From: Cognatiyoonia koreensis
GTDB taxonomy: Bacteria; Pseudomonadota; Alphaproteobacteria; Rhodobacterales; Rhodobacteraceae
Direction: 5' to 3'
Length of the DNA stretch: 64,000 bases
Assembly (NCBI RefSeq): GCF_900109295.1
Contig: NZ_FOIZ01000002.1
Coordinates: forward strand, 744,001-808,000
Positions within the stretch are counted from its first letter, which is position 1, and each line of letters starts with the position of its first letter. This document shows, in pieces, positions 1 to 10,198 of the stretch. Both the position numbers and the translations under genes were made by a program. A model generated the notes under the pieces. The model was not told the DNA's origin and ran no database searches. It worked only from the letters and a program-made list of their open reading frames with translations.

Positions 1-480
1 CAGTGCCTTGGCAAATACGACTTCACCCGCGGGTTTCGCCCCTGACAGGCTGTACCACTGCACCAATTTGTCAGGCAGATCACGATAGGTAATCCGTCCG
101 TCGCTGACAAAACCCATGGGCGCATAGACTGCCGGATTGCCGATCAGAATGCAGCCGTCCACGCCACGCGCGGCCATCTGTTCCAGTCCTGCCTTGATCA
201 GTGTGGTACCGATACCCCGACGCTGGCGATCATTGCGCACTGAAACCGGACCCAGCCCGACCCAAACGCCAGACGCGTCCTGTTTCAGGGGTGAAAAGGC
301 CACATGACCGATCAGTCCGTCGTCCTCCACGACAAGGGACAACATTAAATCACCGGCTTTGCGCAGGGCATCCGTCAAACCAGCATCTGATTCTGTTGCG
401 AAAGGCATCGGGGCAAAGGCGGCCCGCGTCAGATCATGGATCGCCGCATGGTCGTCTTCGTTTTCCGGACGGATGATCAC
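1..480 (-). CDS. GNAT-family N-acetyltransferase (3' end cut off by window edge)
   Basis: The reading frame starts at GTG 480 and runs off the left edge, so 160 codons are visible and the C-terminus is missing. The translation opens with IIRPENEDDHAAIHDLTRAAF and has the acetyl-CoA-binding signature RNDRQRRGIGTTLI (R/Q-x-x-G-x-G/A) followed by GCILIGNPAVYAPMGF, which is the usual GNAT motif A/B arrangement of the YhbS-like group annotated as predicted N-acetyltransferases. It begins 14 bases after the stop of the upstream solute-binding protein gene on the same strand, so the two are probably co-transcribed. GTG is preferred because no in-frame ATG precedes the conserved N-terminal strand. 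The substrate cannot be inferred. Confidence 0.85.
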   Translation of the reverse strand, partial: MIIRPENEDDHAAIHDLTRAAFAPMPFATESDAGLTDALRKAGDLMLSLVVEDDGLIGHVAFSPLKQDASGVWVGLGPVSVRNDRQRRGIGTTLIKAGLEQMAARGVDGCILIGNPAVYAPMGFVSDGRITYRDLPDKLVQWYSLSGAKPAGEVVFAKAL

Positions 481-494
481 GCTGCGCTCTGTTC

Positions 495-1970
495 CTACTC
501 TGCCCAGCTGACGCCAGTCAGATCGACAGCGGCGGTCGGCTGGTTCAGCCAAAGCCCGTCTATCCCGGCCTTGGCGACGGTGGCGACGGCCAGCTCGAAC
601 AGATACCCGTTCACGTAATCCTCTGAAATGATGGTCTGCGCCTCGGCCAGCATCTCTGACCGCATATCAGGGTCGGTGGTGGCATTCAGTTTGTCCATCA
701 AGGCCTGAAAATCCGGATTGTCATACTGGAAATAGTAATCGGGGTTGGCATAGATCCCGATATCCATTGGCTCGGTATGGCTGACGATGGACAGGCCGAA
801 ATCCTTGTTCGTGAACACCTCTTCGATCCACTGCGCCCATTCCAGATTGGTGATCTCGGTTTCGATCCCGACCTCGCGCAATTGGCTGGCTATGATCTCC
901 CCGCCGCGACGGGCATAAGACGGGGGCGGCAGCTTCAGGGTTGTGGTAAAACCATCGGCAAACCCGGCTTCGGCCAACAGCTCTTTGGCACGCTCTGGAT
1001 CGTAAGGCGAATTCGCAAGCAGATCGACATAGTCGGGATTATGCGGTGCAAAATGGGTGCCGATCGGGGTGCCATACCCGAACATGGCCCCGTCGATGAT
1101 GGCCTGCCGGTCAATCGCATGGGCAACCGCCTGACGGACCAAGACATTGTCAAACGGTGGCATCTTGTTGTTCGTCGACAGGATCGTTTCACCTTCGGTA
1201 TTGCCAACAAGAACCTGAAAACGCGGATCAGCCTCGAACTGGGGCAGGTTTTCCGGGGCAGGGAAACCGATGAAAGCATCGACATCCTCGGCCATGACAG
1301 CACCAAAGGCCGCGGTCGGATCGCTGATAAAACGGAACGTGGCAGAGGTCAGCGCTGGGGTGTCGCCCCAGTAGGCGTCATAGGCCGATATCTCGATCCG
1401 GTCACCCTGCACCCAGTCATCAAACTTGAACGGGCCGGTGCCAATAGGGGTCTGGGCGATAGTCTCAATGCTTTCAGGGGCGACAATGACGGCATCACCC
1501 CATGCGAGGTTGAACAGCATCATGCCGTTCGGCTCTGACAGGGTCACCTGCACGGTCAGGGGATCTATGACGGTCACATCAGAAATCGCGGCATAAAGCG
1601 CCTTCTGGGCGTTCGCACTGTCTTCCGCCCCGATGCGATCAAGCGAGAATTTCACATCCTCAGCATCCATTGTCGTGCCATCGTGAAAGGTAACACCATC
1701 GCGCAACGTGAAGGTATAGATCAGACCGTCGTCCGATATCTCCCAGCTTTCAGCCAGGCCTGGAACAACGGACCCGTCCGCCATAAAGCGCGTCAGCCCT
1801 TCGAACACATTCGCATAAAGGACAGAATCAATGGCCTGCGCGGCACCGCCTGTCGGATCAAGGTTCGGCGGTTCCAGCTGGATGGCAACGGTGATGCTGT
1901 CGTTGGCCAACGCACCGCTGGCACAGATCGCTACGACAGAAGATGCGGCAAGGCGCTTGAAAAAATGCAT
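495..1970 (-). CDS. ABC transporter solute-binding protein, family 5 (peptide/nickel type)
   Basis: This 491-residue protein has a Sec signal peptide (residues 1-22, cleavage near ALA-ND) and a full-length SBP_bac_5 fold. The recognisable stretches are [10 protein letters not shown] near the N-terminus, the family signature [31 protein letters not shown] at about 65-97, and the usual [11 protein letters not shown] segment in the second lobe. Such proteins deliver oligopeptides, dipeptides or related amphiphilic solutes to a periplasmic ABC importer. No permease or ATPase gene is adjacent, so the ligand is unknown. A good purine-rich site (AGAGGGGG) lies upstream of ATG 1970. It is divergent from panB and likely forms a transcription unit with the GNAT gene downstream. 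Confidence 0.9.
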   Translation of the reverse strand: MHFFKRLAASSVVAICASGALANDSITVAIQLEPPNLDPTGGAAQAIDSVLYANVFEGLTRFMADGSVVPGLAESWEISDDGLIYTFTLRDGVTFHDGTTMDAEDVKFSLDRIGAEDSANAQKALYAAISDVTVIDPLTVQVTLSEPNGMMLFNLAWGDAVIVAPESIETIAQTPIGTGPFKFDDWVQGDRIEISAYDAYWGDTPALTSATFRFISDPTAAFGAVMAEDVDAFIGFPAPENLPQFEADPRFQVLVGNTEGETILSTNNKMPPFDNVLVRQAVAHAIDRQAIIDGAMFGYGTPIGTHFAPHNPDYVDLLANSPYDPERAKELLAEAGFADGFTTTLKLPPPSYARRGGEIIASQLREVGIETEITNLEWAQWIEEVFTNKDFGLSIVSHTEPMDIGIYANPDYYFQYDNPDFQALMDKLNATTDPDMRSEMLAEAQTIISEDYVNGYLFELAVATVAKAGIDGLWLNQPTAAVDLTGVSWAE

Positions 1971-2096
1971 GATGAACCCCCTCTGGTTGATAATCAGTCT
2001 TGTCGGAACCCTCCGTCAAATCAAGCCCTTCGCGCTGGCAGGGGCGGGACCGCTTTGCTATCCATCGACAAACGCCACTGGCCAAAGGACCCCGGT

Positions 2097-2924
2097 ATGA
2101 GCGCCACCGCGAAGAAACGCGCACCCGTGCCCGACGATATTCGGGCGGCAAAGGGCGGCACACCGCTTGTCAGCCTGACAGCCTACACCACGCCAATGGC
2201 ACAGTTGATGGATGCACATTGCGATTTCGTGCTTGTCGGTGACAGCGTCGGCATGGTGCTACATGGCCTGCCCTCTACGCTCGGCGTCACGATGGAAATG
2301 ATGATCCTGCACGGTCAGGCGGTCGCCCGCGGGCTGACATCGGCCATGATGGTGACCGACCTGCCATTCGGGTCTTACGAGGAAAGCCCGCAGCAGGCAT
2401 TTCGCAACGCGGCCCGTCTGATGCGTGAAACCGGTGCGGGTGCGGTCAAACTCGAAGGCGGTGTCGGCATGGCGGATACCATCGCGTTCTTGGTGCAGCG
2501 CGGCATCCCTGTGATGGCGCATATCGGCCTGACACCGCAATCAGTGAACACGCTCGGCGGCTACCGCGTGCAAGGGCGGGGTGCCGCACGCGATGCATTG
2601 ATGAAGGACGCCAAATCAGTGTCTAACGCAGGGGCTTTTGCCGTGGTTCTGGAAAAAATCCCGGAAACGCTCGCCAATGATGTGACGGCAAACATTCCGA
2701 TTCCAACCATCGGGATTGGGGCGTCTGCCGGATGCGACGGACAAATCCTTGTGTTGGACGATATGCTGGGGCTGTTCACGGCGTTCAAGGCCAAGTTCGT
2801 CAAGCGTTACGCCCATCTTGGCGATGATGCCGAAGCCGCGATTGCCGCATACGCCGCCGAAGTGCGGGCGCGGGAATTTCCGGGCAAAGAGCACGTGTTC
2901 GCGGATAAGGCTCCAGAAAAATGA
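2097..2924 (+). CDS. panB: 3-methyl-2-oxobutanoate hydroxymethyltransferase
   Basis: Ketopantoate hydroxymethyltransferase adds a hydroxymethyl group from methylenetetrahydrofolate to 2-oxoisovalerate, the first committed step to pantothenate and CoA. The 275-residue product shows the PanB TIM-barrel landmarks: [26 protein letters not shown] (Mg-binding Asp), [17 protein letters not shown] and [18 protein letters not shown], and the late motif [24 protein letters not shown]. The start is ATG 2097 ([14 protein letters not shown]), which matches family length; a longer in-frame extension back to 1683 overlaps the divergent solute-binding gene and is rejected. It overlaps panC by four bases (ATGA), so the two enzymes are translationally coupled in a panBC operon. 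Confidence 0.97.
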   Translation: MSATAKKRAPVPDDIRAAKGGTPLVSLTAYTTPMAQLMDAHCDFVLVGDSVGMVLHGLPSTLGVTMEMMILHGQAVARGLTSAMMVTDLPFGSYEESPQQAFRNAARLMRETGAGAVKLEGGVGMADTIAFLVQRGIPVMAHIGLTPQSVNTLGGYRVQGRGAARDALMKDAKSVSNAGAFAVVLEKIPETLANDVTANIPIPTIGIGASAGCDGQILVLDDMLGLFTAFKAKFVKRYAHLGDDAEAAIAAYAAEVRAREFPGKEHVFADKAPEK

Positions 2925-3760
2925 TTGCACCCATCGAACGCACGGTCGCCGGATTGCGCGCGCAAACGTCTGCTTGGCGCAAGGCCGGCGAAACCATCGG
3001 CGTGGTTCCAACGATGGGTGCGCTGCATCAGGGCCATCTGTCGCTTGCGCGCGCTGCGCGTGCAGCTTGCGACAGGGTCATCGTCACGATCTTCGTGAAC
3101 CCCAAGCAGTTCAACAATCCAGACGATCTCAAGAATTATCCGCGCACCGAGCATGATGATGCGAAAAAGCTGGAATCAACTGGCGTCGATCTGATCTATG
3201 TGCCCGATCCCGATCAAATCTATCCTGACGGTTTTGCAACAAACGTCTCGGTCAGCGGCTTGACCGACATGCTGTGTGGCGCGCACCGCCCCGGGCACTT
3301 TGACGGGGTTGCAACAGTGGTGGCCAAGCTGTTCCTGCAAACAAGCGCCGATCAGGCATTCTTTGGTGAAAAAGACTATCAGCAACTTCAAATCGTGCGG
3401 CGCATGGCTGACGATCTGAATATCTCGATCGACGTCATCGGTTGCCCTACCATCCGCGAAGAAGACGGGTTGGCCATGTCATCGCGGAACTTGCTGATTT
3501 CCGACCGCGCACGCACCAAGGCCCCGATCCTGCCCGACGTCATGCATGATGTACGCACAGCGCTATTGGACGGGGCGGCAATGTCCGACGTGATTGAAGA
3601 TGCAAAAACGCGCATTCTGAATGGCGGCTATAACGAAATTGACTATTTCGAACTTCGCAGCGCAGATCTGCAATTGCTCAACAAAACAGAGCCTAACGCA
3701 AGGCTTTTCGCCGCTGCATGGCTCGCCGGCGTGCGCCTGATCGACAATATCGCGGTGTAA
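2921..3760 (+). CDS. panC: Pantothenate synthetase (pantoate--beta-alanine ligase)
   Basis: PanC condenses pantoate with beta-alanine using ATP through a pantoyl-adenylate intermediate. The 279-residue protein carries the nucleotidyl-transferase signature [19 protein letters not shown] with the HxGH-type motif (HQGH), the [20 protein letters not shown] loop, the [16 protein letters not shown] segment and the [10 protein letters not shown] (KMSKS-like) motif. The length is normal. Its start codon overlaps the panB stop by ATGA. The gene ends one base before the end of a convergent M20 deacylase gene, with no visible intrinsic terminator in between. Confidence 0.97.
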   Translation: MIAPIERTVAGLRAQTSAWRKAGETIGVVPTMGALHQGHLSLARAARAACDRVIVTIFVNPKQFNNPDDLKNYPRTEHDDAKKLESTGVDLIYVPDPDQIYPDGFATNVSVSGLTDMLCGAHRPGHFDGVATVVAKLFLQTSADQAFFGEKDYQQLQIVRRMADDLNISIDVIGCPTIREEDGLAMSSRNLLISDRARTKAPILPDVMHDVRTALLDGAAMSDVIEDAKTRILNGGYNEIDYFELRSADLQLLNKTEPNARLFAAAWLAGVRLIDNIAV

Positions 3761-5056
3761 TCAAACCAGAAGCTTGACCAGACTTCGCGCCATCACCTCG
3801 GCACTTTCCAGCATATCGTCGACGCCCACATACTCATCCGGCTTATGCGCCAGCTCCAGAATACCGGGGCCATAGGCGACGCAATTTTTCAGTTTTCCGA
3901 TCCGGTCAATATGCTTCTGGTCATAGGTACCGGGCGAAGCCACGAACTCCGCCTCCTTGCCCATGACAGCCGCAATCTCTGCCGCGACCGTCTGCGCAAC
4001 AGGCGCATCCCGATCGGTCATGGACGGCAGCACATAGTTTAATTCGCGTAATGCATATTCAAACGACGGGCGTTCAGATTTCAGGCCATCCAAAATCCCC
4101 GTCACCTCGCTGCGCACATCGTCCAGGGCTTCTTCCACAAGAAAGCGACGGTCAATCACGATGCGACAACTGTCCGGCACGCAATGGGCGGGCAGGCCGG
4201 TAAAATCGGCATCCTGCTCTGCTTGACCGCCATGGATTGAATTGATGTTCATGGTAGACGACCGCGCGCCTTCGGGCACGACGGGCATGTCGGTGCGCCG
4301 CTGCGCCATGGCTGGAAACAAATCAGTCTCGAACTTGGACAAAACCGCCCCCATATGGCGCACTGCGCAATCGCCCAGAAACGGCATCGACCCATGTGCA
4401 ATCTCGCCAAACGTCTCGATTTCGGCCCACCAGCCGCCGCGATGGCCAAGGCACACCCGGTCCTTGTTCAGGGGCTCAGGAATGATGACATGCTGAACAC
4501 GCGCAGGACTGAAAAACCCCTTTTCGGCCAGATAAGCGACACCACCATAGCCGCCCGACTCTTCGTCCGCCGTACCCGAAATCTCGATCGCACCCTCAAA
4601 ATCAGGAAAGGTCTCGATGAACGCCTCTGCCGCGATGATCGACGCCGCAAGACCACCCTTCATGTCGCAAGCGCCGCGACCATAGATCTTGCCATCGACC
4701 AGCGCGCCGCCAAACGGATCGTGGGTCCACCCGTGTCCCACTTCGACCACGTCAATATGGCTGTTGAAATGAACGCAATCACCCGGGCCGCTTTCATAGC
4801 GGGCCACGATATTCCAGCGCGGGTATTTCTCTGAATCACCCGGCGTGCCGTGCGCACGAACCAGTTCTGTCTGAAACCCCGACGCACGCAACCGCCGGTC
4901 CAGATAGTCACAGATCTCGCGATACAGCGCCCCCGGCGGGTTCAACGTCGGAATACGGATCAGATTCTGCGTCAGGGAAATCAGGTCATCCCGACGGGCG
5001 TGAATGGCGGTATGCAGCGCATTCAGGCGGGCGTTGTGTGTGGCGGTTTTGGTCAT
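3761..5056 (-). CDS. M20 family metallo-deacylase (ArgE/DapE-like)
   Basis: This cytosolic di-zinc hydrolase of 431 residues resembles acetylornithine deacetylase / succinyl-diaminopimelate desuccinylase family members. Metal and catalytic motifs are visible: VHFNSHIDVVE (zinc His and base Asp), GRGACDMKGG (bridging Asp), GTADEESGG (catalytic Glu-Glu) and a late SPGTYDQKHI segment. Genes of this type in Rhodobacteraceae are generally annotated as ArgE/DapE-like deacylases with unknown in vivo substrate. The start is uncertain: ATG 5056 (MTKTATHNARLNAL) is preferred, while an in-frame TTG at 5077 adds seven residues; neither has a strong ribosome site. It is divergent from the LacI-type regulator, and the palindrome in the shared gap could control both. 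Confidence 0.85.
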   Translation of the reverse strand: MTKTATHNARLNALHTAIHARRDDLISLTQNLIRIPTLNPPGALYREICDYLDRRLRASGFQTELVRAHGTPGDSEKYPRWNIVARYESGPGDCVHFNSHIDVVEVGHGWTHDPFGGALVDGKIYGRGACDMKGGLAASIIAAEAFIETFPDFEGAIEISGTADEESGGYGGVAYLAEKGFFSPARVQHVIIPEPLNKDRVCLGHRGGWWAEIETFGEIAHGSMPFLGDCAVRHMGAVLSKFETDLFPAMAQRRTDMPVVPEGARSSTMNINSIHGGQAEQDADFTGLPAHCVPDSCRIVIDRRFLVEEALDDVRSEVTGILDGLKSERPSFEYALRELNYVLPSMTDRDAPVAQTVAAEIAAVMGKEAEFVASPGTYDQKHIDRIGKLKNCVAYGPGILELAHKPDEYVGVDDMLESAEVMARSLVKLLV

Positions 5057-5109
5057 ACCGCAACTATTGGCCAACAAGGTGAATTGGGCAAGGACCCGCT
5101 GCTCGCCAC

Positions 5110-5133
5110 AAAATGATGGACGTTCATCATTTT
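5110..5133. promoter_or_regulatory. Palindromic operator candidate for the adjacent LacI-family regulator
   Basis: A 24-base inverted repeat has arms AAAATGATGGAC and GTTCATCATTTT, which match at 11 of 12 positions with a central ACGT. LacI-family operators are typically even-spaced palindromes with a central CG, so this fits. It lies 31 bases upstream of the regulator's ATG and 53 bases upstream of the divergent deacylase start, a position suited to autorepression. No second copy was noticed in the gaps of the xylose island. Confidence 0.6.
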
Positions 5134-5164
5134 GGGTGCAATGCTCTCATCTAGTGGAGGAATC

Positions 5165-6184
5165 ATGACAAGACCAACGATTCACGACGTCGCCGACGCC
5201 GCGCAGGTCAGTCTTGCGACCGTCGACCGCGTTCTGAACAACCGTGGCGGGGTCGCCGCAAAATCGGTCAAAAAGGTGAAACAGGCGATTGCGCAAACCG
5301 GATATGTGCGCGACCGCGCCGCCGCAAACATGTCGCGCAGCAAATTCTACCGGATCACCTTTATCATTCCCGATACGACCAACGCGTTTCTCGACCAGCT
5401 TTGCGATGCAATCACACTGCAGGACGCGATGCTGCGCCAAGACCGGGTCTCGCTCACGATCCGATACGTTGCGGCCTTTTCGGCACCGGCCTATTGCGCA
5501 GCGCTGCAAAGCCTGTCCGCTGATACCTGCGACGCGGTGGTCCTGATGGGGATCGAAGACGCTGACGTGCACGCGGAAATCCAGTCGCTGACAGACACAG
5601 GGGTCCGCGTGGTCACGATGGTGTCCGACCTGCCAGCGGCCCGGCGGGCAGACTACGTCGGACCGGACAACGTGGCAGCCGGACGCACAGCGGCAGCCTT
5701 TCTCGGGCGGTTCGTGCGGCAAGGAAACGTCCTCCTCCTCCCCGGCGCGAAAGCCGTGCGCGACCATGTCGACCGCCGACAGGGGTTCCAAGACATAATG
5801 GCGCAGGACTTCCCAGCTATCAGCGTCCATGTTGCCGACGAAGGTGCCGATGATGCCGTCCAGACTTTTGACCGGCTCCGGGACAATTTCGCTGAAAAAG
5901 CCCTTGTTGGTGTCTATAATGTCGGGGCCGGCAACTCTGGCTTGCTGCTCGCCCTGCGGGAAATTCCGGAACACATGCGGCCCGTGACGATCCTGCATGA
6001 ACTCACCCCCATGAACCGTGACGCCCTGCAAAGCGGCCTGATCGACCTCGTGATCGACCAGAACCCGGCAGAGGAAGTCGCCCGGGCCATCAGCATGATC
6101 CGTAACCTCATCGACGGGCGCAGTGTCGCCAGCGATGCCGGTCTGATCCAGCCGCAAATCTTCGTTAAACAGAACCTGCCCTAA
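5165..6184 (+). CDS. LacI-family transcriptional regulator
   Basis: The 339-residue protein has an N-terminal LacI helix-turn-helix (TIHDVADAAQVSLATVDRVLNNRGGVAAKSV, residues 4-34) and a periplasmic-binding-protein-like effector domain (FIIPDTTNAFLDQL, VVLMGIEDADV, DYVGPDNVAAGRTAA, LIDLVIDQNP). ATG 5165 follows a GGAGG site at 5156-5160; the upstream in-frame codons from 5132 would delete spacing and are rejected. It lies 9 bases before xylA in the same direction and so is probably the head of the xylose operon. It likely responds to xylose or a xylo-oligosaccharide and binds the palindrome upstream, although the ligand is inference. Confidence 0.9.
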   Translation: MTRPTIHDVADAAQVSLATVDRVLNNRGGVAAKSVKKVKQAIAQTGYVRDRAAANMSRSKFYRITFIIPDTTNAFLDQLCDAITLQDAMLRQDRVSLTIRYVAAFSAPAYCAALQSLSADTCDAVVLMGIEDADVHAEIQSLTDTGVRVVTMVSDLPAARRADYVGPDNVAAGRTAAAFLGRFVRQGNVLLLPGAKAVRDHVDRRQGFQDIMAQDFPAISVHVADEGADDAVQTFDRLRDNFAEKALVGVYNVGAGNSGLLLALREIPEHMRPVTILHELTPMNRDALQSGLIDLVIDQNPAEEVARAISMIRNLIDGRSVASDAGLIQPQIFVKQNLP

Positions 6185-6193
6185 GGAAATCAC

Positions 6194-7489
6194 ATGACCT
6201 ATTTCGCCGATATTGCGCCCGTCACCTACGAAGGGCCAGACAGCACGAACCCGCTGGCCTTCAGGCACTACAACCCTGAAGAGGTCATCATGGGCAAAAC
6301 CATGGTAGAGCATCTGCGCTTTGCCGTCTGCTATTGGCATAACTTCGTCTGGGAAGGAAACGACCCGTTCGGCGGCCAGACGTTTGAACGGCCCTGGTTC
6401 CCCGCGGACACGATGGCGTTGGCCAAGGCCAAGGCGAACGCTGCCTTTGATATGTTCCGTATCCTTGGCGTGCCCTACTACTGCTTTCACGACCATGACA
6501 TCCGTCCCGAAGGTGCCAGCCTTTCCGAAAGCAATGCGCGGCTTCACGACATGGCGGACTATTTCGAAGACAAGATGAAAAGCGGCCCAAAACTGCTCTG
6601 GGGCACCGCGAACATGTTCTCCAACCGGCGCTACATGTCAGGCGCATCGACAAACCCGGACCCGGACGTATTCGCCTACTGCGCCTCCATCGTGAAAAAC
6701 GCGATGGACGTGACCCACAGACTGAACGGCGAAAACTACGTGCTTTGGGGAGGCCGCGAAGGTTACGAGACGCTGCTCAACACCGACCTATCGCGCGAAC
6801 TCGAACAGATGGGCCGGTTCCTGTCGATGGTCGTCGATTACAAACACAAGATCGGATTCAAAGGGACGATTCTGATTGAACCGAAACCGCAGGAACCGAC
6901 AAAGCACCAATACGACTACGACGTCGCCACGGTTTACGGGTTCCTCAAACGGTTCGGCCTCGAAAACGAAGTCAAGGTGAATATCGAACAGGGCCACGCA
7001 ATCCTCGCGGGCCATTCTTTCGAACATGAACTGGCGATGGCCAACGCGCTGGGCATCTTCGGATCAATCGACATGAACCGGAACGACTATCAATCCGGCT
7101 GGGACACCGATCAGTTCCCGAACAACGCACCCGAAGCGGCACTGGCCTACTACGAAGTCTTGCGGGGCGGCGGTTTCACGACAGGCGGCACAAACTTCGA
7201 TGCAAAGTTGCGGCGTCAATCGCTCGATCCCGAAGATCTCATCGCAGCGCACGTCGGCGGCATGGATATCTGCGCACGCGGCCTGAAAGCAGCGGCGAAA
7301 ATGCTAGAAGACGATGCATTGGAAGCCGCCCGCCGCAAACGTTATGCCGGTTGGGAAGATGTCGATTATCTTTCGCCCGCCGCAACGCTTGACGGGATTG
7401 CAGCCAAGGCCGAAACCCACGCACTTGATCCGCAACCGGTCTCGGGCAAGCAGGAAATGCTCGAGAACACCGTGAACCGGTACGTCTGA
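6194..7489 (+). CDS. xylA: Xylose isomerase
   Basis: XylA interconverts D-xylose and D-xylulose in a metal-dependent (Mg/Mn) TIM barrel. The 431-residue length is that of the class II (long) enzymes with an N-terminal insert. Diagnostic motifs are present: [32 protein letters not shown] (catalytic His), [33 protein letters not shown] (metal Glu and Lys), [17 protein letters not shown] (metal Glu/His) and [20 protein letters not shown] (metal Asps). It overlaps the following beta-xylosidase gene by one base (TGATG), consistent with a single xylan-utilisation operon. A xylulokinase is not encoded nearby, so xylulose phosphorylation must rely on a gene elsewhere. Confidence 0.97.
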   Translation: MTYFADIAPVTYEGPDSTNPLAFRHYNPEEVIMGKTMVEHLRFAVCYWHNFVWEGNDPFGGQTFERPWFPADTMALAKAKANAAFDMFRILGVPYYCFHDHDIRPEGASLSESNARLHDMADYFEDKMKSGPKLLWGTANMFSNRRYMSGASTNPDPDVFAYCASIVKNAMDVTHRLNGENYVLWGGREGYETLLNTDLSRELEQMGRFLSMVVDYKHKIGFKGTILIEPKPQEPTKHQYDYDVATVYGFLKRFGLENEVKVNIEQGHAILAGHSFEHELAMANALGIFGSIDMNRNDYQSGWDTDQFPNNAPEAALAYYEVLRGGGFTTGGTNFDAKLRRQSLDPEDLIAAHVGGMDICARGLKAAAKMLEDDALEAARRKRYAGWEDVDYLSPAATLDGIAAKAETHALDPQPVSGKQEMLENTVNRYV

Positions 7490-9072
7490 TGATTCACAAC
7501 CCGATCCTGCCGGGCTTCAACCCGGACCCGTCGTTCTGCCGGGTTGGCGCGGACTATTACATCGCGACTTCGACATTCCAATGGTATCCGGGGGTGCAGA
7601 TCCACCATTCCCGCGACCTTGCAAACTGGACGCTGGTCAGCCGCCCGCTGAACCGCAAAAGCCAGCTGGACATGCGGGGCAACCCTGACGACTGCGGGAT
7701 CTGGGCCCCGTGCCTCAGCCACGCAGACGGCAAATTCTGGCTGGTCTACACAGATGTGAAACGCCACGAGGGCGATTTCAAAGACGCGCATAACTACATC
7801 GTCACCTGTGACACAATTGACGGCGATTGGTCCGACCCGATCTATGTCAATTCTAGCGGATTCGATCCGTCGCTCTTCCACGATGACGACGGGCAGAAAT
7901 ACTTTATGAACATGCGCTGGAACCACCGGCAAAAGGGAACAGGCTGTAATCCGACGCATGACGCTTTTGACGGCATCATTCTGCAAAAGTGGGATGAAAA
8001 GCAGGGTCTAAACGGACCTATCCGCAATATCTATGCAGGCACCGAACGCGGCCTGACCGAGGCACCCCATATCTTCAAGCGCAACGGATATTACTACCTC
8101 ACCACCGCTGAAGGCGGCACGACGTATGACCACGCCGTCACGCTCGCGCGGTCCCGCGACATCTGGGGACCCTACGAAACACATCCCGATCTACATGTCA
8201 TGTCCACGCGTGATGCCCCCGACCATCCGATCCAGCGAACAGGCCACGGCCAGTATGTCCAAGCACCTGACGGCACCGCATGGCACACCTACCTCATGGG
8301 GCGGCCGATCACCGTTGACGGCACGCGCAACTGTCCGATGGGGCGCGAAACGGGTCTCGCGCGCTGCGTCTGGAAAGATGACTGGCTTTACCTCGAAAAT
8401 GGCGGACTGCTGCCTCCCATCACAATCGGCGACGCGCCGTGCACGCCCGGTGCACGGGTTGTGTACGACTTGTGCGGCCCACTTCACGCCGATTTTCAGT
8501 GGCTGCGCACACCTGAACCCGATCGCATTTTCAGATGCGAAGATGACTGTCTTGTCCTCATCGGCCGCGAAAGCATCGGCAGCTGGTTCGAACAATCGCT
8601 CGTCGCGCGGCGGCAGGAACATTTTACCTATCATGCTGAGACAACGCTGGAATTCGCACCCGACAGCTATCAGCAAGGCGCAGGGCTGACGACCTATTAC
8701 GACCGCCACCGTTTCCACGCTGCTCTCATCACGCAAGAGGCCGGAAAACGTGCCGTGATCCTGATGTCCTGTAACGCGAACTGGCCCGGCGGATCGCTCG
8801 ATTTCCCTTTGTCAGACCCTGTTTTTATCCCTGACGGCCCCATCACATTGTCCGTCGAAGTGGACCGCGACTCGCAGCAGTTTTACTGGGCATCAGGGCC
8901 GGATCGCCACCCGCTCGGCCCACCGCGCAAGGCCTATCTGATATCCGACGAAGGCGGGCGCGGACCGGAACATTCATCCTTCACCGGCGCATTTGTCGGT
9001 ATGGTCTGCTATGACATCACCGGACAAGGCCGCGAAGCGCGGTTTTCCTCCTTTGGCTATTATCCGGCTTGA
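7489..9072 (+). CDS. xynB: Glycoside hydrolase family 43 beta-xylosidase
   Basis: This inverting exo-xylosidase releases xylose from xylo-oligosaccharides. The 527-residue protein has the GH43 five-bladed propeller followed by a C-terminal beta-sandwich, the architecture of subfamily 11-type XynB. Catalytic positions can be placed: general base Asp13 in NPILPGFNPDPSF, the pKa-modulating Asp in SSGFDPSLFHDDDG, and the acid Glu in ERGLTEAPHIFKRNGYYYL. GRPITVDGTRNCPMGRETGLARCVW is a typical conserved block. There is no signal peptide, so it acts on imported oligosaccharides in the cytoplasm. The start overlaps the xylA stop, so the two are translated together. Confidence 0.93.
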   Translation: MIHNPILPGFNPDPSFCRVGADYYIATSTFQWYPGVQIHHSRDLANWTLVSRPLNRKSQLDMRGNPDDCGIWAPCLSHADGKFWLVYTDVKRHEGDFKDAHNYIVTCDTIDGDWSDPIYVNSSGFDPSLFHDDDGQKYFMNMRWNHRQKGTGCNPTHDAFDGIILQKWDEKQGLNGPIRNIYAGTERGLTEAPHIFKRNGYYYLTTAEGGTTYDHAVTLARSRDIWGPYETHPDLHVMSTRDAPDHPIQRTGHGQYVQAPDGTAWHTYLMGRPITVDGTRNCPMGRETGLARCVWKDDWLYLENGGLLPPITIGDAPCTPGARVVYDLCGPLHADFQWLRTPEPDRIFRCEDDCLVLIGRESIGSWFEQSLVARRQEHFTYHAETTLEFAPDSYQQGAGLTTYYDRHRFHAALITQEAGKRAVILMSCNANWPGGSLDFPLSDPVFIPDGPITLSVEVDRDSQQFYWASGPDRHPLGPPRKAYLISDEGGRGPEHSSFTGAFVGMVCYDITGQGREARFSSFGYYPA

Positions 9073-9139
9073 GTGTCTTTTCAGCCTATGTAATCGTTTT
9101 CGTTAGCGGTAAAGGCGACAGCCAAACGAAAGGTCCAGC

Positions 9140-10198
9140 ATGAAAACCATCAAAGGCCCCGCGCTCTTTCTGGCGCAATTCGCGGGTGATGAAGCTCCGT
9201 TCAACAGTTGGGGCAGCATCACGAAATGGGCCGCCGATTGCGGCTACAAGGGCGTGCAAGTGCCAAGCTGGGACGGTCGCCTGTTCGATCTTGACCAGGC
9301 CGCCCAAAGCAAAACCTACTGCGACGACTGGAAAGGGCAGGCGGCGGACAACGGCATCGCCGTCACGGAATTGTCGACCCACCTGCAAGGCCAGTTGGTC
9401 GCCGTGCATCCCGCCTATGACGCAGCCTTTGATGGCTTCGCCGCTGAATCCGTGCGCAACGATCCCAAAGCCCGGCAGGTCTGGGCCGTCGATCAGGTCA
9501 AGAAAGCGCTGACCGCATCCAAGAACCTTGGTTTAACCGAGATGGCGACGTTCTCAGGCGCGCTTGCATGGCCCTATGTCTACCCGTGGCCGCAACGCCC
9601 TGCTGGACTGGTGGAACAGGCGTTTGACGAACTCGCCAAACGCTGGATGCCGATCCTGAACCACGCGGAGGATTGCGGCGTCGATGTCTGCTACGAAATC
9701 CACCCCGGTGAAGACCTGCACGACGGGATCACTTACGAGATGTTTCTTGCGCGCGTGAACGATCACGCACGGGCGAACATGCTTTACGACCCGTCCCACT
9801 ATGTGTTGCAGTGCCTTGATTATCTGGACAATATCGACATCTACAAAGACCGCATCCGCATGTTCCACGTCAAGGATGCAGAATTCAATCCGACGGGGCG
9901 GCAAGGCGTCTATGGCGGCTTTCAGTCATGGGTTGATCGGGCCGGGCGGTTCCGGTCACTTGGCGACGGGCAGGTCGACTTTGGCGCGATCTTTGCAAAA
10001 ATGGCAGCGAATGATTTCGATGGCTGGGCCGTTGTGGAATGGGAATGCGCGTTGAAACACCCCGAAAACGGGGCCCGCGAAGGGGCGCAGTTCGTAAAGG
10101 ATCACATCATCCGCGTGACGCCCCACGCCTTCGATGATTTCGCGGACGGCGGTGCAGATGCCGCGATGAACGCCAAGATGATGGGACTGGACAGATGA
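9140..10198 (+). CDS. Sugar phosphate isomerase/epimerase-like TIM barrel (AP-endonuclease 2 fold)
   Basis: The 352-residue protein belongs to the xylose-isomerase-like TIM-barrel superfamily. Putative metal ligands are seen in the expected order: TELSTHLQGQ, VCYEIHPGED (Glu/His), MLYDPSHYVLQ (Asp/His), RMFHVKDAEF (His/Asp) and WAVVEWECA (Glu). It is encoded 67 bases after the beta-xylosidase gene and overlaps by ATGA a Gfo/Idh/MocA oxidoreductase gene. This pairing recurs in bacterial sugar clusters and has been linked in some families to 3-keto-sugar chemistry or inositol-type isomerisations. The real substrate cannot be read from the sequence. The 9073-9139 gap could hold a promoter, but I could not identify a convincing one. 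Confidence 0.85.
   Translation: MKTIKGPALFLAQFAGDEAPFNSWGSITKWAADCGYKGVQVPSWDGRLFDLDQAAQSKTYCDDWKGQAADNGIAVTELSTHLQGQLVAVHPAYDAAFDGFAAESVRNDPKARQVWAVDQVKKALTASKNLGLTEMATFSGALAWPYVYPWPQRPAGLVEQAFDELAKRWMPILNHAEDCGVDVCYEIHPGEDLHDGITYEMFLARVNDHARANMLYDPSHYVLQCLDYLDNIDIYKDRIRMFHVKDAEFNPTGRQGVYGGFQSWVDRAGRFRSLGDGQVDFGAIFAKMAANDFDGWAVVEWECALKHPENGAREGAQFVKDHIIRVTPHAFDDFADGGADAAMNAKMMGLDR

Noticed and set aside
5147..6547. 466-codon minus-strand frame opposite the LacI regulator and xylA
   Set aside because: It spans two recognised genes on the other strand and has no ribosome site or recognisable domain.
9073..9139. Second regulator operator in front of the TIM-barrel isomerase gene
   Set aside because: The CGTTTTCGTT sequence there is a direct rather than inverted repeat and does not resemble the 5110 palindrome.
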